Shown: one piece after another, positions 21,859-27,611 of the stretch
Position numbering within the stretch: position 1 is the stretch's first letter
Layout of the letters: every line of letters starts with the position of its first letter
DNA from: JAAAOZ01 sp964496595
GTDB taxonomy: Bacteria > Chloroflexota > Anaerolineae > B4-G1 > SLSP01
Reading direction: 5' to 3'
NCBI GenBank assembly: GCA_964496595.1
Contig: CAZCAI010000054.1
Coordinates: 1-27,611 of the forward strand
DNA: 27,611 nucleotides
Notes under the pieces: generated by a model
The model's database searches: none
Told to the model about the DNA's origin: nothing
The model's input: the letters and a program-made list of their open reading frames with translations, nothing else
Translations under genes and position numbers: made by a program

Positions 21859-22533
21859 ATGGGAACTGTACAGACCTTGCCGGTGTGCGAACGCCCGGCA
21901 GCCCGCTTGAATTACGTCGGCTCCGGTGGAATGAGCCAGGTAGAACTCCTGGCCCTGCTCATCGGAGGCCCAGACCAACTTGAAATCGCGCAGGCCGTGG
22001 TGCAACGCTTCGGCGATACATTGTCCCACGCCACGCCCGATGAATTGATGACCATCTCCGGCATCGGGAAGGCGACCGCCGCCCGGATCCAGGCCGCATT
22101 GGAATTGGGCCGCCGCCTGACCCTCCCGCCCCCCACCGACCGCCCCCAGATCAGCGCCGCGCCCGACGCGGCCCAGGTGCTGACGCCCTGGATCGGCCAC
22201 GAACAGCAAGAGTGCTTTGCCGTGCTGTATCTGGATACCCGCAACCGCGTGCAGGACTCCGAAATCCTGTATCGCGGCACGCTGAACACCTCGCTGGTGC
22301 GCATCGCGGAAGTGTTTCGCGGCGCGGTGCGCCGAAACATCGCCGCGCTCCTGGTCGGTCACAACCACCCTTCCGGCGATCCCACGCCTTCACCCGAAGA
22401 CCGCGCCTTGACGCGCCGGTTGGTGCAGGCCGGGAAACTGCTGGAGCTGGACGTGTTGGATCACATCATCGTCGGGGCGGGCCGCTGGTTTAGCCTGCGG
22501 CAGCACCACGGCGAATGCTGGGATACCGTGTAA
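21859..22533 (+). CDS. radC: RadC-family protein (JAB metalloprotease-like)
   Basis: A 224-aa protein. Residues about 55-90 form a helix-hairpin-helix (DELMTISGIGKATAARIQAALEL). The C-terminal MPN/JAB domain has LLVGHNHPSGDPTPSPED, the zinc-site motif H-x-H...S...D. Length is typical for plasmid-borne RadC. GGAGG lies eight bases before the ATG. RadC homologues are widespread on mobile elements with antirestriction genes; a direct DNA-repair role is no longer considered proven for the family. Confidence 0.92.
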   Translation: MGTVQTLPVCERPAARLNYVGSGGMSQVELLALLIGGPDQLEIAQAVVQRFGDTLSHATPDELMTISGIGKATAARIQAALELGRRLTLPPPTDRPQISAAPDAAQVLTPWIGHEQQECFAVLYLDTRNRVQDSEILYRGTLNTSLVRIAEVFRGAVRRNIAALLVGHNHPSGDPTPSPEDRALTRRLVQAGKLLELDVLDHIIVGAGRWFSLRQHHGECWDTV

Positions 22534-22544
22534 AGGAGAGTGCA

Positions 22545-22826
22545 ATGCCGACCCCATCCCGCCCAAATCCGCGTTCCGGTTGGCGCGCGCGCCAGCCGAC
22601 CCCGTTGTTGATCGAGGATGCCAATGACACCGACGTTTCCCACTGGGAAGAGTTGCTCAGCGCAAGAGCATCCGACTATCGATTGCCCGCTTCGGTGCTC
22701 GACCGGCTCATCGCCGAAGCCTTAGCTGACGCCTTGCCGGAGATCGCCGCGATCCTCGAACGTAAACTGCGCTACTTGATCCACCACGAGGAGCGCGCAC
22801 TGCTCCAATCCTGTGATTCATATTGA
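22545..22826 (+). CDS. Small unknown protein (93 aa)
   Basis: Starts MPTPSRPNPRSGWRARQ with AAAGGAGAG six bases upstream of the ATG. It begins 11 nt after radC and is therefore co-transcribed with it. A basic, disordered N-terminus is followed by two helices (SVLDRLIAEALADALPEI, ILERKLRYLIHHEERALL). No family is recognised. Confidence 0.55.
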   Translation: MPTPSRPNPRSGWRARQPTPLLIEDANDTDVSHWEELLSARASDYRLPASVLDRLIAEALADALPEIAAILERKLRYLIHHEERALLQSCDSY

Positions 22827-22881
22827 CTAGATGGTGGAAGCTAGCATCTGGTTTTCAGTCCTCAGACACAAGGAGCTACCG

Positions 22882-23313
22882 ATGACCACTGTGACCCGCT
22901 GGATGAAAATCCACGTGATGTTGTTGCCTGACCGCCCCCACGTCAAACCTCAATGGTGGCAGTGGGCGCGGCTGCTAGGCCTCGTCGTTCCGGCGCTGCT
23001 GGTGCTCGTTAATATCAGGCGCCCGCTGGCCTGGGCCGGGGCTGCGCACCTTTTCTGTGACTTCACCGCGCAGAGTACGCCCACCGCCCTAGGTAAGGCC
23101 CGCCGCGACTGGCGCATCCTGGCCTACCACGGCTTCAGCGCCGGGGGCTGGCCCGGCTACGTCCTCGCGGGGCTGCCCGGCCTCGTGCTGGGCGCGCTCA
23201 CCCACGCCCTCATCGACGCCACCGGCAAGTTCGGCTACGCCGATTGGCGCGGCCCGCTGGCCGACCAACTGGCCCACGCGCTGGTGCTGTTAGTGTTATT
23301 CACGCTGTTTTGA
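22882..23313 (+). CDS. DUF3307-like integral membrane protein
   Basis: A 143-aa membrane protein with about four hydrophobic segments (ARLLGLVVPALLVLVNI, AHLFCDF, LAGLPGLVLGALTHALI, LADQLAHALVLLVLFTLF). The arrangement AHLFCDFTAQ ... KARRDW ... HGFSA ... THALIDATGK ... DQLAH resembles DUF3307, with conserved His and Asp in the membrane. AAGGAG precedes the ATG at 22882. A longer frame from 22831 has no ribosome-binding site. Function of the family is unknown. Confidence 0.65.
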   Translation: MTTVTRWMKIHVMLLPDRPHVKPQWWQWARLLGLVVPALLVLVNIRRPLAWAGAAHLFCDFTAQSTPTALGKARRDWRILAYHGFSAGGWPGYVLAGLPGLVLGALTHALIDATGKFGYADWRGPLADQLAHALVLLVLFTLF

Positions 23314-23333
23314 TCTTAGGTTCACCCCTGCAG

Positions 23334-23381
23334 GGAGTTCCACCGGCTCCCGGCACCAGGGACACGCGCCGGTGGAACTCC
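23334..23381 (+). other. Perfect 14-bp hairpin upstream of the 23425 gene
   Basis: GGAGTTCCACCGGC (23334-23347) is exactly complementary to 23368-23381. In its 20-nt loop CAGGG (23357-23361) can pair with CCCTG (23326-23330) upstream, giving again an interleaved arrangement, though only five bases long. A second hairpin, CTTGGC-CTA-GCCAAG, follows at 23390-23404. Then AAGCC-CGAGGA-GGCTT places the Shine-Dalgarno in a hairpin loop. Confidence 0.6.
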
Positions 23382-23424
23382 AGGATGATCTTGGCCTAGC
23401 CAAGAAAGCCCGAGGAGGCTTGCA

Positions 23425-23562
23425 ATGGACTTGATTCACATGCTACAACAAGGTATGCCCGCCGCGTTGCTCGCGCATCTGACAACTCTCGGCGTGGCCC
23501 TGGTCTTACTGCTGTTGTTCCTCGGCGTGGTCACGTGGGCGGCTGCCAAAGCTCGCGCGTGA
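23425..23562 (+). CDS. 45-aa single-pass membrane peptide
   Basis: MDLIHMLQQGMPAALLAHL is followed by a strong hydrophobic helix (LGVALVLLLLFLGVVTWAA) and ends KARA. CGAGGAGG lies seven bases upstream of the ATG, good support for a real gene despite its size. No family is recognised. Small membrane peptides of this kind are common in conjugative and phage-like elements as toxins, holins or pore accessory subunits; none of these is shown here. Confidence 0.6.
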   Translation: MDLIHMLQQGMPAALLAHLTTLGVALVLLLLFLGVVTWAAAKARA

Positions 23563-23607
23563 TCGCCCCTGATTCGCATCAGCAGTCCTCGTATCGGCCC
23601 CCGCAGG

Positions 23608-23665
23608 TTCCCTGCCCACCTTCCGCAGGGAAGCGAGTTATCACTCGCTTCCCTCACCCCTTTTT
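23608..23665 (+). terminator. Intrinsic terminator with overlapping antiterminator pairing
   Basis: AGGGAAGCGAGT (23627-23638) pairs perfectly with ACTCGCTTCCCT (23643-23654) and is followed by a T-run (23661-23665). Upstream, TTCCCTGC (23608-23615) is exactly complementary to GCAGGGAA (23625-23632), which overlaps the terminator's left arm. The two hairpins cannot coexist, the classic attenuator layout. It lies between the 45-aa gene and the 23876 gene. Confidence 0.6.
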
Positions 23666-23749
23666 CCACTATTGCCCACGCGCTGCGTGCGGCTCTGCCT
23701 TTCGCAGAAACGTTCTTTACGCTGAATGCGCCGAGAACGCCATATTCCC

Positions 23750-23799
23750 TCACCGGGCGGCCCCCGTTGCCCCCGGCGGGGGTGATGGCGGAGGCCGCC
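23750..23799 (+). other. GC-rich folded region with possible interleaved helices
   Basis: GGCGGCC (23756-23762) pairs with GGCCGCC (23793-23799). TCACC (23750-23754) can pair with GGTGA (23781-23785), interleaved with it. A C-run/G-run hairpin sits inside (CCCCC 23770-23774 with GGGGG 23778-23782, partly competing). Weaker than the other leaders. Between 23666 and 23749 there is no supported gene. Confidence 0.35.
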
Positions 23800-23825
23800 G
23801 GGTCATTCAATGCCAGGAGGTTGTG

Positions 23826-23891
23826 ATGATATACCTGACGTCTGAGTTGTACTCCCGTTGTCCCGGAGGTGTCCGATGGACGCCGTGTTGA
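23826..23891 (+). CDS. 21-aa leader peptide overlapping the next gene
   Basis: MIYLTSELYSRCPGGVRWTPC begins at an ATG with CCAGGAGG five bases upstream, as strong a ribosome-binding site as any here. It ends 16 bases inside the following gene, whose own GGAGG lies within the peptide's coding sequence. Such an arrangement usually couples translation of the downstream gene to the leader. Peptide function beyond that is unknown. Confidence 0.5.
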   Translation: MIYLTSELYSRCPGGVRWTPC

Positions 23892-25003
23892 CCTTCCAAG
23901 ACCACGTGACGCCGCTGTTGTCCGAATTGCGCGCCTACAGCGCGCAACACCCGGATACCGTGTTGTTGGGCACGGAGAGCTATCCGCTCCCCGGTCTGCC
24001 CCTGATCGCTAACCGCGCCGAGCGCGTCACCCACAACTACCGCACTTACGTCCAGACCCCGTGGGGCCTCGCCACCCTCGCCGACATCCGCTACTATGAC
24101 TATCCCACCCTCTCCTACTTCGGCCTCTACACCCTATCCAAACCCGCACCCGACGCCACGCCCCCACCACGCGCCGTGCCCGAACCGGCCACCGCCGTGG
24201 TCAACCCCATCACGGGGCTGGCCGCGGTCTATGCCGGGGATACCTTAGTTCCTGACGCATCCCCCGTCTGGGAGGGCAAACTCACGCTGCCCGACCGCTG
24301 GCTCGATCCCCAGGTGCTGAAGCTCGTGCGCGTGGCGCTGGCCCGCGCAGGCATCCCGCTCTACCCCGCTACCCTCTGCGCTCACCGGGTCGCCTATCCC
24401 TGGCTCACGCCGGAAGGGCTGCCCACCGCCACCCCCACCATCGCCAACGGCGAAGTGTGCCTGCCCCTCATCGGCTACGCCGTCGACGCCGACACCCACG
24501 AAGTCGTCTACCTCAACCTGGTCGGCCACAAGACCGCCGCGCGCAGCATTTGGGGGTCCCTCAACACGATGCACCAGCGCAAGCTCACGCTCACCGCGCC
24601 CGGCGTCCGCGACCCGGTCGTCTCCTCACACACCTACACCACCCATACCACCATCGTGGACCCCGACACCGGCCTGCTGCGGATGCAGATCGTAGACCGG
24701 CGCGCGTGCTCCGCCGAGGTGACGGACCGGGCCTACCTGGTCACGCCAACCGGCCTGGATGAGGCCGCCCGCGATGCGGCGTTCGCCGCCCGGCTGACCG
24801 CCGTGTTGCCCGTGGGCGTCCCGGCGACCTGGGGCGCGCAGCTGCGCCAGGCCGGGGATGACCTGGGCCTGGTACAGATGTGCCTCTCCGGCGGCGACGT
24901 GGGCACGGCCTACACCCTCACCGCCGATGAGCAGTGGCTGGAGGTGATCCAAGGATTGCTGCACAATGATCCCGATTTCGTGATTCCCGCGCAACTGAGT
25001 TAA
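23876..25003 (+). CDS. Unknown protein of the accessory block (375 aa)
   Basis: Starts MDAVLTFQDHVTPLLSEL with CGGAGG seven bases before the ATG at 23876; an upstream in-frame start at 23858 lacks one. The sequence is beta-rich, with LATLADIRYYDYPTLSYFGL, a Pro-rich hinge near residues 98-112, and a large middle domain (PLIGYAVDADTHEVVYLNLVG, TYTTHTTIVDPDTGLLRMQI). No catalytic motif or membrane segment is recognised. It is probably translated by coupling to the 21-aa leader peptide. Confidence 0.65.
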   Translation: MDAVLTFQDHVTPLLSELRAYSAQHPDTVLLGTESYPLPGLPLIANRAERVTHNYRTYVQTPWGLATLADIRYYDYPTLSYFGLYTLSKPAPDATPPPRAVPEPATAVVNPITGLAAVYAGDTLVPDASPVWEGKLTLPDRWLDPQVLKLVRVALARAGIPLYPATLCAHRVAYPWLTPEGLPTATPTIANGEVCLPLIGYAVDADTHEVVYLNLVGHKTAARSIWGSLNTMHQRKLTLTAPGVRDPVVSSHTYTTHTTIVDPDTGLLRMQIVDRRACSAEVTDRAYLVTPTGLDEAARDAAFAARLTAVLPVGVPATWGAQLRQAGDDLGLVQMCLSGGDVGTAYTLTADEQWLEVIQGLLHNDPDFVIPAQLS

Positions 25004-25020
25004 GATTTCACGTTTCGTTT

Positions 25021-25109
25021 CCCCTGGAGGCTGCCCGACCGCCTCCGAGGGGCGGCTGTCGGGCAGACCTCGTTCGCACAAAATATTCTACAATGCCAAA
25101 GGAGGTCTG
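25021..25109 (+). promoter_or_regulatory. H-type pseudoknot leader with anti-SD upstream of the methylase-helicase gene
   Basis: CCCCTGGAGGC (25021-25031) pairs with 25041-25052 over 11 bp with one bulged G. CTGCCCGAC (25031-25039) pairs perfectly with GTCGGGCAG (25058-25066). The helices interleave. The end of the second is the start of CAGACCTC (25064-25071), the exact complement of GAGGTCTG (25102-25109), which covers the Shine-Dalgarno just before the ATG at 25112. The pseudoknot would compete with masking of the start. Confidence 0.7.
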
Positions 25110-25111
25110 AG

Positions 25112-27611
25112 ATGGCCCGGCTCATCAATGCCGAAGTCTTGGGGTTCTTCGCGACCCCGCCGAATGTGACCGCGCTCGTCGCGGAATGGCTCGCTGCTCC
25201 TTCTGATAACAAGCTCTGGCGTTTACTGGACCCGTGTTGCGGCGCAGGTGTGGCCGCCGCACAACTGGCCGCTAGTATCGGCGGCCCCGCCCAGACCTGG
25301 GGCGTCGAACTCAGTCCGAAGCGGGCAGAGCAGGCGGCTCAGGTGCTCGACAAGGTGCATACCACCGCCTGGCAAGCCACGCGGGTGAGCAAGGCGTCCG
25401 TGTCGCTGCTGTGGCTCAATCCGCCGTATGACAGCGACCTGGACGGCGACCACCGCCGCCTCGAAATCGAGTTCCTGCGCACCACCTTGCCTACCCTGGT
25501 CTACGGCGGCGTCCTCGTCTACCTCGTGCCCCAGCATTTGCTGGGCTACCGCGACGTGGCCCGCCTGCTGGCCGGGCACTTTGAAACCATCACCGTCCGC
25601 CGCTTTCCCGATGGCGAGTACGAGCGCTTCAAGCAGGTGATCGTCTTCGCCCGCCGCAAACCCTACGCCACGCCCACCAATGACAGTATTGACGTGCTCC
25701 GCGCCCTGCGCGACGCCGATCTGCCGCCCCTGGCGGCCCCTCCGGCGCGCTGGCAACGTGTGCTCCCGCCCGCCCCGCCGCAAGCCCGCTGCTACCGCGT
25801 GGACATCAGCGAGCGCGAACAGGTGGCCCGGGGCTACGCCTTAGATTGGCCGGAACCGCTGCTGCAAGCGCTCCGCCCGCAGACGCGGATGCCCTTTTGT
25901 CCGCCGATGCCGCTCAAGAAAGGTCACGTGGCGATGTTGATGGCCTCCGGCCTGATGGGCACGCTGCTCATCGAGAAGGACGGCCAGCGCCTACTGGTCA
26001 AGGGCCGGGTGCGCAAGACCCAAGATGTTTCCTATGAAGAGACCGAGCAGGGCGACGTGGTCACCATCTCCCGCGACCGCTTCACGACGACGGTGGGCGT
26101 CATCTCCGACGCTGACCAGAGCGTGCAAGTCCTCACCGACGTGGCAGACCTGACCGCCTTTATGGAGGACTATGGCGAAGAGCTGGCCGGGGAGATCCTC
26201 AAGCACCCGCCCCGCTACGACTTGCATCCCCGCGCCGCCGAGTGGAAACTCCTGGCGACCCTGGGCAAGCAGCGCACGCCGCTGCCGGGCCAAGCGGAAG
26301 CCGGGCTGCTGCCGGTGCAGAAGCACGTCGCCATCGCCTTGACGCGCACGTTACGCGCCCGGAAACACGCGCTTCTGCAAGGGGAGATGGGGCTGGGCAA
26401 GACGACGATTGGTCTAGCAGCCCTGGACACTCTCGATGCCTATCCGGCGCTGGTGCTCTGTCCGCCACATCTGGTCGAAAAATGGCTGCGCGAAGCCGCC
26501 GAGGTGATCCCCGGCGTGCAGGTGCGCGAGTTGCGCAAGCTGGGCCGCAACGGCGGTCCCGGCGACATCAATGATGCCCAGCAGTTCGTGGACGATTGGC
26601 AGGCCGGGTGTTTGGGCGACAAGGCCATTGCCGTCATCTCGGAGACCAGCGCTAAGCTCGGCTCCGGCTGGTGCGGGGCCGTCGCCACCCGCTATACCTT
26701 GCCCCGACAAGTATGTACCGACCCGGATAAGCCCGATCCCGCCCGTGTGCAACGCGCGCAGTTCCGTAAAGCCGTCCAGGCCTACCGCCAGGCGCGAACA
26801 AAGCTCCTGGCGCTGCGAACCGGCGACGATCCGGCGGCCCTGGCTCACCAACGGGCAACCGTGACTCGCTTGCGCCGCGCCGCTCTGGGGGCCGCCACGC
26901 CCGTCCCCATCTGCCCGGATTGTGGACAGGTTCAACGGGGGCGCAACGGGCCGCAGCTAGCCTTCAAGCCTTTTGACAAACGTCCCCATCACTGTGACCG
27001 GCCCGCTCAGGGCTGGGCGCGGGATGCTCAGGGCCGCAAGGTCCGAGACGATGCCGGGCAGCCCACCTGGGTATGGGATGCCGACGCTGCCCACGCGCCC
27101 CGCTGTACCGCCGCGCTCTACGAATTCGGCGACAAGTACCGCCGCTGGCCCATCGCCGACTACATCCGCACGCACTGCCGCCACGCCTTCAAATTGCTCA
27201 TCGCCGACGAAGTCCACCAGTTCCGCGGCAAGGCCTCCGACCGGGGGCGTGCCTTCCATCACCTGATCACCGCCACCCGCTACCACCTGGGCATGACCGG
27301 CACCGTCTACGGCGGCAAGAGCACGTCCGTCTTCTACCTCTTCTACCGCCTCTTCCCCAAAGTACGCGCCGAGTTCCCCTTCAACGGCGAGAAGCTCTGG
27401 GCCGCCAAGTACGGCGTTCTGGAAACCCGCCGCTACGGCACACGCGGCGGCAGCGACGACGCCGAGTTCGGCAGCTTCAACGCCACCCGGCGCGGGCGCG
27501 TCACCGTCACCGAGAAACCCGGCGTCTCCCCTGCCATCCTCTCCCAAATCGTCGACCACGCCATCTTCCTCTCCCTCAAAGACTTGGGCGTCAGCCTCCC
27601 CGCCTACCGCG
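25112..27611 (+). CDS. DarB-like methyltransferase-helicase fusion (3' end outside the window)
   Basis: At least 833 residues, open to the window edge. The N-terminus (about 1-220) is a class I SAM-dependent methyltransferase of the DUF6094 kind: LLDPCCGAG at 38-46 (SAM site) and LNPPYD with NPPY at 103-106 (catalytic, N6-adenine type). Residues from about 410 form an SF2 helicase: Walker A GEMGLGKTT (424-432), LVLCPPHLVEKW, DEVH (699-702) and GMTGT. A cysteine cluster (CPDCG plus later Cys/His) is inserted between the two helicase halves. Start ATG follows AAAGGAGG. Methyltransferase-helicase fusions such as P1 DarB protect incoming DNA from restriction, a fitting role in a mobile element but inferred. 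Confidence 0.88.
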   Translation, partial: MARLINAEVLGFFATPPNVTALVAEWLAAPSDNKLWRLLDPCCGAGVAAAQLAASIGGPAQTWGVELSPKRAEQAAQVLDKVHTTAWQATRVSKASVSLLWLNPPYDSDLDGDHRRLEIEFLRTTLPTLVYGGVLVYLVPQHLLGYRDVARLLAGHFETITVRRFPDGEYERFKQVIVFARRKPYATPTNDSIDVLRALRDADLPPLAAPPARWQRVLPPAPPQARCYRVDISEREQVARGYALDWPEPLLQALRPQTRMPFCPPMPLKKGHVAMLMASGLMGTLLIEKDGQRLLVKGRVRKTQDVSYEETEQGDVVTISRDRFTTTVGVISDADQSVQVLTDVADLTAFMEDYGEELAGEILKHPPRYDLHPRAAEWKLLATLGKQRTPLPGQAEAGLLPVQKHVAIALTRTLRARKHALLQGEMGLGKTTIGLAALDTLDAYPALVLCPPHLVEKWLREAAEVIPGVQVRELRKLGRNGGPGDINDAQQFVDDWQAGCLGDKAIAVISETSAKLGSGWCGAVATRYTLPRQVCTDPDKPDPARVQRAQFRKAVQAYRQARTKLLALRTGDDPAALAHQRATVTRLRRAALGAATPVPICPDCGQVQRGRNGPQLAFKPFDKRPHHCDRPAQGWARDAQGRKVRDDAGQPTWVWDADAAHAPRCTAALYEFGDKYRRWPIADYIRTHCRHAFKLLIADEVHQFRGKASDRGRAFHHLITATRYHLGMTGTVYGGKSTSVFYLFYRLFPKVRAEFPFNGEKLWAAKYGVLETRRYGTRGGSDDAEFGSFNATRRGRVTVTEKPGVSPAILSQIVDHAIFLSLKDLGVSLPAYR

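Noticed and set aside
26957..27559. Minus-strand reading frame of 200 codons
   Set aside because: Antisense to the helicase domain containing Walker B and GMTGT; low-complexity glycine/valine/alanine-rich translation.

Overview
The window looks like chromosomal DNA from a thermophilic-type or mesophilic Chloroflexota bacterium. This is an inference from the style of the CRISPR locus, the heptamer repeats and the prim-pol/RadC accessory block; no rRNA or core marker is present. Two unlike regions meet near position 16.5 kb.

Region 1 (1-16.5 kb) is a complete type III-B CRISPR-Cas locus, transcribed leftwards (minus strand). The upstream end carries a decayed HTH regulator and a CARF-LuxR fusion. 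Then come cas10/cmr2 (cyclase GGDD intact, no HD domain), cmr3, cmr1, cmr4, an inserted IS110-family element, cmr5 and a Cmr6-S1 fusion. Next is a tandem-duplicated CARF-HTH/csx15 module whose second csx15 is truncated, followed by cas6, a dead four-helix-bundle gene, cas1, cas2, a MITE-like palindrome, cas4, the CRISPR leader with a clear sigma70-type promoter, and the leader-proximal end of a CRISPR array running off the left edge. No CARF nuclease is present: all three CARF proteins carry DNA-binding domains, so cyclic-oligoadenylate signalling here seems wired to transcription. Degenerate 7-bp repeats (consensus CATTCTN) fill the intergenic gaps. They have entered the coding sequence of cas6 and supply the ribosome-binding site and start codon of cas4.

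Region 2 (16.7 kb to the end) is GC-rich, transcribed rightwards, and resembles an integrated plasmid/ICE-like element. It holds a prim-pol, a RadC-family protein, a frameshifted RNase III-domain gene, a DUF3307-like membrane protein, several small membrane or unknown proteins, and a large DarB-like methyltransferase-helicase fusion cut by the window end. It opens with an extended -10 promoter and a highly structured untranslated region.

The most striking observation is in the gaps between the region 2 genes. At least four gene leaders (before 18261, 19892, 21859 and 25112) contain interleaved complementary segments in the order A-B-A'-B', the topology of an H-type RNA pseudoknot. In each, B' overlaps, abuts or extends into a segment complementary to the gene's own Shine-Dalgarno sequence. 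The sequences differ but the architecture recurs. A related 75-80 bp repeat (17271 and 18063) folds with the same topology and shows compensatory changes. This looks like an undescribed family of cis-acting translational switches.
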